A stretch of 64,000 bases of DNA from Sialis fuliginosa (Eukaryota; Arthropoda; Insecta; Megaloptera; Sialidae): assembly GCA_961205875.1 (NCBI GenBank), contig OY540813.1:18757001-18821000 (forward strand), read 5' to 3'. Below are positions 16,212-29,054 of the stretch, piece after piece. The stretch's first letter is position 1. Each line of letters opens with the position of its first letter. Made by a program: the position numbers and the translations under genes. The notes beneath the pieces are model-generated. The model had not been told where the DNA came from and searched no databases. It saw only the letters and a list, made by a program, of their open reading frames with translations.

Positions 16212-16336
16212 TTAACCCTTTAATTAAGGGTGTCGTCTATAGACAACAAAATGTAAATTTTATGAAACAGGAGTGTCGTCATTAAGTGATTTTATATATA
16301 TATATGCATTATTAATACCATTAGTTAAAGGGCTAT
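16212..16336. mobile_element. Possible small piggyBac-like MITE
   Basis: TTAACCCTTTAATTAAGGG on the left is matched in inverted orientation by ATTAGTTAAAGGGCTA on the right, about 125 bp apart. TTAACCCTTT-type ends with TTAA are common in insect piggyBac-like MITEs. The match is imperfect. Confidence 0.35.
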
Positions 16337-18760
16337 ATATATTTGATCGAGACAATTTTTATTTTTTAGTGATTAGTTATTAAAATAATAATTTTCCAAT
16401 ATTGACATTATGTATAGATTAAAAAATTATAAACATATATTTAATATATATACTTATATAATTAATAAACTTAATTTATAAAAAAATATTTTCATCTGCT
16501 GTATCTTTACTTAGAAGAATGATAAAAAATATTGTGTTATAAAATTGGTATAGCATTGGAAGATCATAAATATAGCATCAAATTCAGTAACTATTATGAT
16601 TTTGTCATTATTATCTCTCAGCAGTCTTTTCTTGATAAATTGCAATTCAGAGTAACGCATTTTTAATACTTAAACGTACTGCCTAAGAACATAAAATTAT
16701 TATAACTATATCATAGGTATATGAGCAGCATATGTTTTAAAAATTGACATTAAAAAATAATTCCAATCGATGCTGTTATTTTTTAATTTACATGAACATA
16801 CTTATGTTTTTGCATATAACTTATGCAATTAAATCAATTTATAGTAAATCAATCACCTGAAGTATAATTTAAAAAAAGCATGTTGTGAATTTTGTTATTA
16901 GATTGATACAGTATGAGTAAAAGTGAAAATAAATTATTTTTCAACTAAAAACATGATTATTAATAGATATGCATTTCTAGTATCAAGAAGTAATTGAAAA
17001 AATAGATCAGTAATTCTGAACCTTGAAAAGTTAAATAAGTTAATTCTACAAAACTATCTCTAGAAGACTTAGGTTGTGGACCCATTTTTTATATTCATTT
17101 TAGTCAGTACTGTACACTGTTTGTGCCCCTCACTCATTTTGTATTATGTTTTTTTAACAATTTAAAAAAACATGTTTTCTTTTTCTTTTCTTTTAAATGT
17201 TCAGAATGGAGTAAATTAAATAAATGATTTGCATGATTTTAATCTTTCAACTAAGACGGTTAAAAGGTAATGCAGCTAAACTGAATTATTGTTTTGAGTT
17301 CATTTTCAAACCATTAGCACAATTTAAAGTTTCTGTATGTATGCTATTTTAAAATACAATCCCATTAATTTTTATAGTTAGCTCTAGTGTATAATGTTTC
17401 TAGGATAATAAATAATGTTTTTCTAGTGGCGAATCCATAGCTAGTTAAATCGTTTAACACGAAATAGCTGGGACAAGAATATTATTTTGCGTTGAACATT
17501 AACAGATGACATTTATTTTTGAACATGTGTCTTTAATGATATAATCTTTTATAGTCGGAATGCAGAACAAAGCATTAACTACGAGAAAACTATTTAATTT
17601 TACTTCCTACATATTTTCAATCTTATTACGTAATTTTCATTTATGACGAACGTAAATATATTATTTATCATTTTGGTGACAAATACCACATAGAGGTGAT
17701 CGAAATGTAAAGTATTTAAAAAATTAATGCGGAAGAAAACCCAGATATTAAAACTATAATGTTCTTTTTGATAAAACTTTCTACAAGTATTGCTTGTGCA
17801 CAGACAAACTTTTTGTTTTTACGAATACTAATTTACTGAAAACTCAAATATCATGAATATTTGTTTTGAAATTGATACACGTGCATTTTATATTTTTAAC
17901 CCGGATATTACGAGCAAAAACCAAATAAACATTGAGTTTAAAGTAATACCAGAGAACAAGCAAAATAAAGCTAGTTTTTTTGGACAGTTAAAGTAATAAA
18001 ATACAAAACCGATAATTAAGGAATTTTTTGATTGCATTAAGAAATATGTACAACGTAAAAATATTACTGGCGTCAACAGTCTCGGTGAAATGCAGACCAG
18101 ATGTAATTATCAAATTCCTCCAGTAATAAATGGATAAAAAAAACTGCAATAAAGAATACCGCTTCTTTTCGATATTGTATTATCGTTAAGGTGTACTTTG
18201 TTATATGTTAAACAGGTTGGCTACCGAAACTAAAACAGTTAAATCGATTTTAAATTTATACAGAATATTCACCCTTCTAATGATATTCTATTGATTTTTT
18301 TCAAAATTTTCCTCTATCCCGTTTTTAAGTAATTAATAATTAAAGTTAGATTCTTATACACAGTCTCTTATAATAAGATTGTTTAAAAAAATACCGTTCC
18401 AAAAAAACTTTAGAAAATTTGTAGATTTAGAAGTGTAGGTGTACGCAAACTATAAGGGTCGGACAACCTCGCATTGTTTTGACACGTAAGATGTGTGTGT
18501 GTATGGCTATATATTAAATCATTTATGTCGTTACCATATTTCAGTGCTAACCGAATACTTTACAAAAAATGTTTTGGAACCCATAACACGGTGTTATCAA
18601 GTATTATTTATGATGGAAAATAATATTTTTATTTTTTATATAAGTTTTAATCGACTAATACTATGTTTTTCAATAAAACAACTGTTTCTGAACAGTTGGT
18701 AATTATCACTGAATTGCATGCTTTAGCATATATGCATCCTCTCTTACCGCTTGCTTCTTA
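16337..18760. other. A+T-rich non-coding stretch after the Src exon
   Basis: No conserved coding sequence, no SH2-type exon and no clear repeat recognised. Presumed Src intron. Confidence 0.45.
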
Positions 18761-19564
18761 TGTCCGGTATTATAAAGGACCTAACAAAATTTGTTAGCTA
18801 GCAATTACATTCAAATGGGGTATTCATATATATAATAAGACTATATCGCGCATTCTCCATACAAGCAATGATATAAACATGTCCCCATGACTAGGTGATA
18901 GCATTATTGGGAAAAGATATATCTGTCTCATAAGTTAAGAAAGCCTCGGCTGCGCATGTCTAAAATTTCCGCACTAAATTCAAAATGTTTAAAATTTAAT
19001 ATTCACAAACAATTCACACGTTAGTTATTTTACAATAGCCACTTATTATTTTCAATTTTTCGTTAATTTATGAATGTTTGTTTCATTTTCTTATCAATTA
19101 TGTTCTTTTTCACTAAACGTCATTATAGGATTATACCGCCATATGCAGTATAACAACCAATAGTGTTCAAGTATTAAAGAACATGCGCAGATCACACCAT
19201 CTCATTTAACATATTCTATCTTCTAGTGTGAGACCGACGCCTCTCTTTCTATGCTCAGTATATTCTTTTATATGTATATGGGGGTATTAATACTGTACTA
19301 GTATCTATGGATTAGTTATGGAATTTAGAGCAGTGACACTTGAACTAATTGTAACACAGTTGGCATCTTTGACCGTACAAAATGATTTTCATAACATCAC
19401 CACTGTTTTAATACCGTTTGTATTTACCTTCAACGCGTGCGCGAAACTTGTCAAAGTCATCAACAAACTCCAAAAGAACTGTCATATAAGTTTGATATCT
19501 CAGTTGAAAGTGCTTGTTAGCTAACACATTTGTTAGGTCCTTTAATCCTTTATGATACCGGACA
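18761..19564. mobile_element. PIF/Harbinger-like non-autonomous element, TGTCCGGTATTATAAAG family
   Basis: The left end TGTCCGGTATTATAAAGGAC continues through CTAACAAAATTTGTTAGCTA. The right end is its inverse, with GTTAGCTAACACATTTGTTA before GATACCGGACA. Both ends are flanked by TTA (18758-18760 and 19565-19567), the target duplication typical of PIF/Harbinger. The element is 804 bp. Short open frames inside do not resemble a transposase. Confidence 0.8.
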
Positions 19565-20535
19565 TTAAAGATTTTAAGTATTTCTGTAACTGAAAACATC
19601 CTAGAAGTATTTAGTATGTGGAGACGTGAATATTATAAATGAAATTTTGAAATATTAGTAAATTAGATTTTTTTTGGGTAGGAAGTAAAAGATACCATAT
19701 TAGATAAGTTTTTTGTGGTTTGTGGTTTAAAATCGTTAATCATTATTCACTTATTTACGCAAAACATGCAATTTACAGATACACCACACATATTTTTAAT
19801 TAACTTAATTACTTTTTAATGTTCTTAAGTACTTTCGTAAAAGTACTCGATTACTTGTTACTGTATTTAAATATATTGTACATATATGTACAAATGTTAA
19901 TGTATTTAAGTACAGTGAGTGTAGGTAAATTTATTGTTAAAAAGTGGACTTAGTCATTTTGGTTTTTAAATGGCGCATAAGTATTATAATTACGGAAATG
20001 TTTTAAGTAGAATATATTTTTGAGTCAGCCAAATATCCTATATGGCGCCATACCCATTCTTCCGCTGTGTGTAATAATTAAAGACAAGTAATTTGCAAAA
20101 TTTCATATCAAATATTTGATACCATCTGCAGTGGCGTACCTAGTTATTAATTCATTTGAAGATAGAAAATATATTGTGTACTAATATTTTGATTTGTCGT
20201 AATTAATATTAAAATAATATATTAAACAAATTTTCACATAAATCGTATAAGTGCAACCATATATATAGATAAATATTATGAAATAATAAATGAAAACCTG
20301 AAAATACAGTCACTCATTTTTAATAAGTGACATTTTTACAATGAGGTTAATTATATTATCAAAATTATTTTCGTTGAATGTAAATAATACAACTAATATA
20401 CTCATAGTGTACATTTAGATATCTCTTATCAAAAGTACCTATTTTCCTACAAATAAATTATTATAGATTAAATTATATGTGGTATATATAAATTATAATA
20501 TTATTGACGATGACATCAGTAAATCTTATGGTAAG
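19565..20535. other. A+T-rich stretch with isolated repeat ends
   Basis: Contains AAGTACTT-like motifs near 19830-19850, a TTGTACATATATGTACAA palindrome at about 19876-19893, and one CAGTGGCGTACCTAG repeat end near 20129 with no partner found. No gene is seen. Confidence 0.4.
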
Positions 20536-21030
20536 TGGCTCCCAGTCGATTAAGCTAAAATTGTAGTATGGTGCAGTAAATGTCGTCTCGATCAGAAGTC
20601 TCCATGGGCACGAGACCCATTAATGGGTAGTTTTCGAGTTTTTCATCGTGGAAAATCGAAAAATAGTTATTTCGACATATGGTAATAATAAGATCTACAG
20701 TCATTTTAATGCATTTATGTATGATATGTAATCAATAATTATATTTTAATGATAAGGTTTTAAGGCTTCTGCGATGATCTTGATATGAATCCCAAAAATG
20801 AAATTAGGTATATATCATACATGAATTCATATATACATACACACAAATTACATAAATACATTACAATGAATAATATGCTGAAATATATTTTTTTTTACCT
20901 TTAGTGCTGTCTAACTTGAAAACTGTTCGTTAATGGGCTTCGTGTTCGTGCCCATTAAGAGTTTTGATCGAGACAATATGTACTACATCATACTAAAATT
21001 TCAGCCAAATCGACTGGGGATCATTTCTCA
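20536..21030. mobile_element. Fold-back element, about 0.5 kb
   Basis: The left arm runs from GGCTCCCAGTCGATTAAGCT through ATGTCGTCTCGATCAGAAG to CCATGGGCACGAGACCCAT. It is inverted at 20935-21025 (GGGCTTCGTGTTCGTGCCCA ... GATCGAGACAAT ... CAAATCGACTGGGGATC). The arms are about 100-110 bp with scattered mismatches. No coding sequence. Confidence 0.75.
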
Positions 21031-21674
21031 TAAAAATTGACGATTAAGTGAAAATATATATTATATAAAAAAATTCAGACGACACCACTGTTTTTGTTAA
21101 GCACTTTCTTTAACTGCCTGGTAATTAAATGCCGCAGTGGAAATTAGCATTTTGTACAATATTAAAGTGAATAATTGTTTTTATGGTTTATTAAAAAAAC
21201 ATTCAACAAGTTAAAATACATGACATTGATTTGAGTTCTGCTTAAAGTTATTATGTCTGGGACAAATATTTATGGTAACGTAAGTAATTCAAAAAAATAT
21301 TGTTTAATTTATGTATTATCAGAGTTCTGTATTGCATTCATTTAGCTGATTATAAAAATATGTTAATTATATCCTTAATCATGCCCATAAATTGGAGAAA
21401 AGAGGTTGTTGAAAATAAAGAGTACTCATAATAATTGACGTATGTATGTAGTTGACAGTTGTTTCCTATTGATATTAACAAGGTAGTTTAAATACAGTTA
21501 GTAAAGTTATCTATTTATATCTACTTCTAATAGGTTTTATCCCTCAAAACATATTAATTAAAGCATTTTACAATTTATTCAAAAAAATTTAGTTCAAATA
21601 AGTTTCATATAAAATCTGAATTAACAAGAACTTTTACTCAAATATCAGGAATTGTGATACACTGCTTGTCACTT

Positions 21675-22390
21675 TGGGACACTTTTTCAATGTAACACAG
21701 TTTTGTTAAAAATATCATTTACTACTATGAAAATTCAGGGAAATAATTAATGTGGTGTTGTTTCAAAGCCCAAAGAATAACAACTTTATGCGTGCATCGA
21801 ATCCTTGGAGGAGTGAAAAATGGAATGTGACAATTTCAAGTATTGAAAAAAAGTTTAAAAACTGTTAATTCCAAGATAATGATAAAATTCACTATAATTT
21901 TTACATGTAGAACTTATTTCAACCCTAAATTAAACTAACTGAAGTATAGGAAACAAAGTTTGAAAAAAACTTCATAATTTGTTAGAAATAATCACAGTTA
22001 ATATAAATTTACAATTTCAATAAAATCCAGTTATTTTCATACCGGTGCGCGGTGATGGATTTTATTGAAATTGTAAATTTATATTAACTGGGATTGTTGC
22101 TAACAAATTATGAAGTTTTTTCAAAATTTGTTTGAAAATTTCCTGTATTTCTGTTGACCTTAGGGGATAATACCAAAAGCAAAATAGAATTAAATATTGA
22201 TAAAAAAATATTTTATACCTTTAGGGTTGTAATAAGTTCATTGTCACTTTCTATTTTTCAACCCTCCAAGGGTTGTACATTCGCTATCGATGCACGCACA
22301 AGTTGTTACTCTTTGGGCTTTAAAACAACACCACCATTAATGATTTAACAAAACTGTGTTACATTGAAAAAGTGTCCTAAAAAAGTGTCT
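21675..22390. mobile_element. Giant fold-back element with arms of about 350 bp
   Basis: The left arm starts GGACACTTTTTCAATGTAAC. Its inverse closes at 22340-22390. Blocks shared in reverse order include CAAAGCCCAAAGA, GTGCATCGA, CCTTGGAGG, CATAATTTGTTA, and, at the centre, AATTTACAATTTCAATAAAATCC. The two arms meet around a spacer of roughly 30 bp containing ACCGGTGCGCGGTGATGG (about 22040-22058). Nearly the whole 0.7 kb could fold into one long imperfect hairpin. Confidence 0.85.
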
Positions 22391-23419
22391 AAAATGTACA
22401 TAGACTGATTCAAAATATCTCAAAAACGCTTGATTTTACATTACCGTGATCACTCATGTAAACTTTTTATAAAGAAGGTTACGAACTTTTACAATTAATC
22501 CAGGGATTGGAATTTATTTAAACGTTCATCGAGGAAAGGGATTAACTTCCTAAATTATTCTTGAATACGTCACTGGTTTAATTGAAATAGTTTGAAATTT
22601 TTCCAAGTTAAAAAGAAATAAACCATATAATTGATTTGGCACATATTCTATAATTTAATTTTATATAATAATAATATCTATACATAGTTCCATGTCGTTA
22701 GAATTGTACGTATTCTATCAAAAACCAATCATTTGTAATTAAAATCATTATAAATGGAATCTTATAAGCTCAATAATGAATATATTAAATCATTTAGAGC
22801 GCCAATAAAAGATGTCTGATTGGTATAATTATTCGTGAAAGAAAAAATCAACCAGACAAAATTCCAAAAAATATTTGCTTCCGTAATTTAATTCGTAGTC
22901 AATCAAATTTATTACACGATTAAATGTAAAAATACATATCGAAATATTCGTTTAGTGGGTTAGTGTACGGACATTATGTTTTTATTATAGGGCAGTTTAA
23001 TCTCACGGGCGTTCGCATAAATTTATTGAAGGGAATCAAGCAATCAAGATTATAATAGTATCTACATAACTCTCAAGAAAGTAGTATTTATTTTAGAAGT
23101 ATTTTATAACATACTGTGAGGGGTTTTTAGTGTAAAATCTGAAAGAAACAATATTATTTTTTGGTTATTCCGTGCCAACCATTAATACTTTATATGATAT
23201 GAGTAACAATATCCTAATTTATAATATTTTAATTCGGATTATCTATTACTGTAAAAAACACATTCTTCTGGAAAGTTCATAGAGGCAATTGGAAATAATC
23301 GGGATAGATATTTGTTGTAGATCTTATAAAAATATAACATTTCATACAACGAGAATGCTTAATACCTATGACTTATGCATTGGTTACATTTTTTTAATTT
23401 CTATATCATCATATTATTA
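22391..23419. other. A+T-rich stretch, nothing recognised
   Basis: No gene, repeat end or conserved block recognised. Confidence 0.4.
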
Positions 23420-23890
23420 GGGACCATCCGTTAATCACGTTACACAAATTTCATGATTTTGTCCCCCCCCCCCCCCTCACGGCCTTAGTTTGCTACATTT
23501 GTGTGACCCCCCCCTCTCCTGATGTGACGCCACACAAATTTCGAAACAATAAGTAGGTACCTACTCAAAACTAACGGAAAAAAGAAATATTCTTTCATTG
23601 TCCTTGGCTGTTAATATTATTTTTATTTATATAAATTTTTTCGTTTATTAATAAAAATTATATGAAATTTTACCAAACATGTTTGAAAATTTTCCAATAA
23701 CTCTTCACCGGTCTCGAGTTACTAACAATATAGTTTTGTTTCAAATTTTTGCTTCAAGAATTCATATAAAATTAATTGTTTTGATTTTTTAGATGTGATG
23801 TCACGAAGATTGTGACTCCTGCCTCCCTTGTCACACTTTGTTGACTCCCTCCCTCCCTCTCAACGTGTGACGTAATTTATGGATGACCCC
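23420..23890. mobile_element. MITE with GGGACCATCC / TACGTCACAC termini, copy 1
   Basis: The left end GGGACCATCCGTTAATCACG and the inverted right end GTGTGACGTAATTTATGGAT-GACCCC are flanked by TTA on both sides. C-rich runs lie just inside each end. The copy at 28349-28725 has the same ends and similar internal sequence (for example AATTAATTGTTTTGATTTTT followed by AGATGTGA). This terminal sequence recurs in several insect genomes (from memory, not searched). Confidence 0.8.
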
Positions 23891-24200
23891 TTATGGGGTT
23901 TATTCGAAAATGCACATCCATGCAATTTAATAGCTACACATTGCCAATTGCAAATAATGGAATGACCGGTGGTGCTGATCCCGGAACGGTGAAGCATTGG
24001 CGCCGCAATGACCCGCTTTATTCCTTTAACGACGTCCAGCATGCGTGTTGCAATGGTGCGGATTGTAGATGGCGACTATGGACAAGTTGTTTTTTTCGTG
24101 TCTACTTCTTGCGGCGCTCGCCACGCCTGCTTGCTTCCTTGTTGTTGTTGTTGTTATTGCGATAGTTCATTTGAACGCTGTTACAGGTATGCGTTTTTAA
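23891..24200. other. G+C-richer island in the presumed Src intron
   Basis: About 300 bp with clearly higher G+C and many CpG steps (CCGGAACGGTGAAGCATTGG, GGCGCCGCAATGACCCG) than the flanking DNA, ending in a (TTG)n run at 24142-24157. Overlapping open frames exist on both strands, but none resembles a known protein. It could be an enhancer, an alternative first exon or a repeat fragment. Confidence 0.4.
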
Positions 24201-24359
24201 CCATGGGCGTCATTTACGGAGTAGTGTTGGAGAGTAATGGATTTATGTTAAAAAAAAGTTTGTTTGCTATAATGTATACAATACTGTATAACTACTACTT
24301 TTCTAGTGATCAACATGTTAAAATATAAAACAATATTGATACACTATACCTTTTCAACT

Positions 24360-24516
24360 TTCAAATTGGGAATAATCAATTTTATATTGGGAAGAATCAA
24401 TTTCAAATTAGGAATAATCAATTTCATATTGGGAATAATCAATTTCAAATTAGGAATAACCAATTTTAATTTGAGGCTAATCAATATCAAATTGAGAAAT
24501 ATCAATTTTAAATTGG
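24360..24516. repeat. 21-bp minisatellite, about 7.5 copies
   Basis: The unit is close to TTCAAATTGGGAATAATCAAT. Successive copies alternate CAAATT and TATATT/CATATT types for the first five, hinting at a 42-bp higher-order unit; later copies decay. Because 21 is divisible by 3, the run stays open and gives a spurious 7-residue repeat protein. Confidence 0.9.
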
Positions 24517-24770
24517 TTATATAAGTTTAAAAGCTAGTGTTTAAAGTGATGAAAACAGTAAATATGACTTAAACTGAGTTTCAGAACAATATCACGAAAA
24601 TTATTGTTACTAATTGTACTCGATATTTCGCTCATGTTCACATATTCATAAATATGCCTTATTAATTTGGATAGTTGTAAATAATAGGGAGCACGATTAA
24701 AAAAAATAATTAAATATATTTTATATATTATGTTATCTGTATTAATTAATATTCGTAATTAATAACTGTA

Positions 24771-24994
24771 GCAATGGCCCCTACGTGGAAGGAGGGTGAC
24801 AAACCTCTAGCCTGTGGGTCTGGAGCTAAGGGGTTTCGGTGCAGCGAGCAAAAATAAAAGTCAGTGAATGGTATATTTACGTTTTTAAATTTTTTATTGA
24901 AATACCGAAAAATAACCTGGTCGAGAAAAAAATCGTAAGGGATCCGTCAACAATTCCAGTCTGGAGGCCCGTGATATGATGTGGGGGCTATGAT
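24771..24994. mobile_element. MITE with GGCCCCTACGTGG-type termini
   Basis: AGCAATGGCCCCTACGTGG on the left is approximately inverted in ATGATGTGGGGGCTATGATT on the right, 224 bp apart, with a locally G+C-richer interior. The ends match imperfectly. Confidence 0.5.
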
Positions 24995-26403
24995 TATACA
25001 CATTATATTATATTAAAATAATATATTATTATATAAATTATTTATTTATTTTGATTGATTATTCTCATTTTGAACTTGAAATGGCATACATAAACTTCCA
25101 TATTTCATAAGAATACATTATTAACAATCGATCAAAAAACATTATGTTCGCGATGGACGTTATGAACATCCTTGGTTTACATATGTAGATATATTGTATT
25201 TCTGAGAATATTTCGTATTAATTTTGAGATATGTAGGTATTATAATGTATAATATTGTTGAGATTACTACATATTTTTTATTGCTTCTAAAAGACTGACG
25301 ATGATTCTGTGAACCGAAAGCTTGCATTTGCGTTTATCTTCATTAAATTCTGACGTGTTATGAAATGCATACATGATTAAATATAGTTATTGTAATGAGC
25401 CGAATTTTTGAAGAAAATACTTATGTTGTGGTTATTAATTTATAGAACGATTTAAAAAACGGTTAAATAATTACATAATAGGTCAATATGCATTATTTTT
25501 TATTCGGGTAGAGTGGCATTCATTTGAAACAATAATATGAATTTAACATTACTTGGGGGTATTGATTGCTGTGTGTCTGTTTAATAATAAATCTACACAG
25601 GAAAAGTTGATTAGAATTTCATGTACTTGACTGATAATAAGGGGAATTACGCAAATTACCCAACGTTAATTTCATAACAAAAATAATGAATTATCACCTA
25701 TTCATATCCGAGAGTATAGTTTATTCTTTATTATACCATGGACTATTGAAAGAAAAGAAAACGAAATAATTTAGTAAAATTTAGGTATGTACTGTCTTAA
25801 AATAAAGTTGGAAATAAATAAATATCAGTGTGGAAGTATGATAGATAGCATTTATTTCCTTTGTTGTAATACTGATAAAATAACTTCCATGAAATAATAA
25901 CTGTGTATGAAAAATGCGCTAATGATTATTTTTTTCATTAAAGAATACGAACTTTCAATAAATAATGGTATTTTATTTTTATATTTATGAAGCGTAATAT
26001 TGGTAATTAAGACATTTTTAATATAATCATTGAAAGTAGAGCAATGTTTGTTATATAATAAATATAATAGTTATAAATTGTAAAAAGAACACGTCATAGA
26101 CAACATATTTTAACAAAAAAATAGTAAACGTCACGTTATAACTATCTCGATAGTGTTTGTCACATCCTTGGTATACAAAAATATGTGCTAACAATTAGAA
26201 ATGATCGAATTTATTGACGTTTATGGTTATTCGATCAATAGAGCAATGTATTTATAAAATGTATTTATAAAAGTCTAAAAATTTAATATTATTTATGGAT
26301 AGCTCATATATTTTACTAATTTTTTTTAAATATTGGACGTATTAATTTTTTACAGTATTAATTTTTACACTATGAAAACTCTTGGAGGTACACACATGTA
26401 TAC
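24995..26403. other. A+T-rich stretch, nothing recognised
   Basis: No supported gene or repeat. Confidence 0.4.
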
Positions 26404-26985
26404 TAGGGTGTTTTTTAAATTTTTTTTCGGTTCGCAGGCCTATGTTTTAATTTTGGATCAAAAGTTAATTGTCCCAAAATTTCAGACTCATAGATCAAAC
26501 CTGTGGACGGCGCAAACCGAGTCTTTTTCCCATTTGATTAACATAGGAAAAATTACTTTTTTACTTATGCGTGAATATCTCGTTGAAAAATGTATTTATT
26601 TTAATTTCTTACAGCAGTGTATCATAGAGAATTAAATTTCTTACAAAAAGATCCAAAGTGCTCATTCATAGATCGGATATTTTTAAAGATATGCTCGTTT
26701 AAACATTATCCTAAAAAGTAAAATTCAATTTTTATAATAATTTTTAAACAAACATTTCATAAAATTTATTGGATTTATGAATTGAGCACTTAATTCTCTA
26801 CAAAATATTCCCCTGAGAAATTTTCAAAAAAAAATTTTTGCAACGAGAAATTCACTCGTAAGTAAAAAAGTAATTTTTCCCATGTTAATCATATGGGAAA
26901 AAGACTCTGAAATTTTGGGATAATTAACTTTTGATCCAATGCTAAAACATAGGCCTGCGGGACCGAAAAAATAAAAATAAAACCT
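26404..26985. mobile_element. Fold-back element with arms of about 240 bp
   Basis: Left CTAGGGTGTTTTTTAAATTT and right (reverse complement) TTAGGTTTTATTTTTATTTT begin arms that share, in inverted order, TTCGGT-CGCAGGCCTATGTTTTA, GGATCAAAAGTTAATT, CCCAAAATTTCAGA, GAGTCTTTTTCCCAT and AAAATTACTTTTTTACTTA. The left arm carries an extra ~38 bp (ACTCATAGATCAAACCTGTG and following) absent from the right, so one arm has had an indel. Confidence 0.8.
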
Positions 26986-27084
26986 AATGTATTCTCTTAA
27001 TATAGCGCCAATAACAAAAAAAATCTAATTAATTTAAATGGTTAACATTCAGCGAGTAATTGTTATTTGTAGAGTTAGTCACTT

Positions 27085-27470
27085 TAATATCTGAAAGGCT
27101 CGCGTTGTGCCTTGCACGGAAACCCTGCACCGTGTGTTTGTAGCTTGTTTACTGTTATATCGACTCGGGAATGTCGACGGTACTGGTGAAAGTAAGAAAC
27201 AGCCCTACAGTCGTCTCTTGCACCGGATCCATGACTATTGGTATAAATCAAACCAAACAAACGAAATAATGTTTTATTGAAGTTGTACTTCTTTAGGCAC
27301 ACCGCGACACATTTTTGCTGAGTATTGAAAAGCATTAACGCGTTATGATGTTCGGATGTCACGCTTCGAAAATGTGCTCTTCGGGTAAACTCGGGGAGCT
27401 GAATGAGGGAGATAAAACTGTCTTCGCAAATACTTAAAGCTCTCACTCTCTCAGTGGTTTACACTACTGT
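27085..27470. other. G+C-richer island with a 120-codon minus-strand open frame
   Basis: Base composition rises here relative to both flanks. A minus-strand frame of 120 codons (27446 to 27084) is open, rich in Arg, His and Cys, but matches nothing I recognise and has no supporting exon. It may be regulatory DNA or a pseudogene. Confidence 0.3.
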
Positions 27471-28348
27471 ATGATTGTCTCTGTCAAATTCGCTTGATGT
27501 GCTTTATATATTTTTGGTAGCGTGTATGCCTTGTACGTTTACAAGAATTATTCTTCGTGTTATTCGTGCTACGTTTACATTAAAGCAATACATTTTGTAA
27601 AAAATATTATATTTATGTTTATGTTAATGGTTTTTGAAGTGATTATTAATTTATTTCGTTATTATTAGAAATACTAGTTTGAAAAATATATGTATATGTA
27701 ATATAAACAGGTATTTAATTATGGTGAAATAAATATTTTCTTGTTTCAAATATGTTTTTTTCGAAACTAAGATTTTAATATTTGAAAAAAATATTCTATT
27801 CATAAAATATATTTAAAATAAATTAAATAAAAAATTGTGTATACAAATTTTGATGTGTTTTAAAATAGAGGTTAATTTTTCGTAGATTTTTTTTTCAAAA
27901 CGTTAAACAAGTATAACTTCTAACGCTTGTACATAATTAAGTACACACATCCATTTTTTATACGAGTGTTTCATTTAAAATATAAGATAAATTCGTAAAA
28001 AAATGAAATTATTTAAAATCAGTTATAAAGTTAAATTGAAGTACCATTTATATTTATATTTGTATAGAACATTTACTGTCGATTGGTACTAGGACTCTTC
28101 CAAATTAATCGTGGTACCGTTTATAATTTACAATTACTTGATTAACAATTCATGAAGTTATGCCTCACGCACAAATAACGGATGTTAATTGTATTTTAAA
28201 TGTATGTCGGTTTTACCAGTTGCAGTCTTCAAAATATTTGTAATTTTCTATTACTCTAAATTAAAGAAGACACGAATGAAAGTGAAATTCGTTTTGCTGT
28301 AAATATTAAAACACGATAGAAATTAGGATAATATTAAAATGTTATTTA
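27471..28348. other. A+T-rich stretch, nothing recognised
   Basis: No gene or repeat structure recognised between the composition island and the next MITE. Confidence 0.4.
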
Positions 28349-28725
28349 GGGACCATCCATAAATTTGGTTTTCACATTTGTGTAACCCTCCCCCCCTGTT
28401 GTGACGTCACAACAATAATTAGGTACTAAAAATCAACGAAAAAAAACAAAATAATTTTTTTTATTTCTGTTAATACTATTTTTATTTATATGAAATTTTT
28501 CCATGTACGTTTGAAATTTTCTCAATAACTATTCATCAATCTCGATTTACTAACAATTAAATTTTTTCTCACATTTTTACTCTTAGAATTCATATAAAAT
28601 TAATTGTTTTGATTTTTTAGATGTGACGTCACAAAGCTTGTCACACCTCCCCTCTTGTCACACACGTCACACTTTGTACCCCCTCCCCTTCCCCTTAACG
28701 TGTGACGTAATTTATAGATGACCCC
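28349..28725. mobile_element. MITE with GGGACCATCC / TACGTCACAC termini, copy 2
   Basis: The left end GGGACCATCCATAAATTTGG is matched by the inverted right end CGTGTGACGTAATTTATAGA-TGACCCC. TTA lies on each side. It is shorter than copy 1 at 23420-23890, with the same internal landmarks, including TGTGACGTCACA-type steps near both ends. Confidence 0.8.
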
Positions 28726-29054
28726 TTATGGTAAATCTAAAGAATCTACATAAGATGTCAAGAATAATTCTCAATCATTATGATTTTGCAAGTATTTTGA
28801 TAGTATGTAAATATGTATGAATATAGGTAAGCTAATGTCGATTTTTGATGAATATTTACACATCAAGCAGGATTACCTATATACATATTTATGATTTTGT
28901 AAGCGCTGCATTTTCCTATAGATTTGCAAGCAGATTGCACAAGCTTCAGTCAGTCTCGGTAGCATGACTGAAGGGACATGCATAGCAATTATTATAGCCT
29001 TCGGAAAGAGAAGCCCAATAAAATACAAGCATAATTGTGTAAGCTCTATTAAGT

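Noticed and set aside
24306-24524. Seven-residue-repeat protein
   Set aside because: It is the translation of a 21-bp minisatellite, which is open in one frame by arithmetic.
26333-26635. 100-codon open frame at 26.3 kb
   Set aside because: Falls across the left arm of a fold-back element; not a gene.
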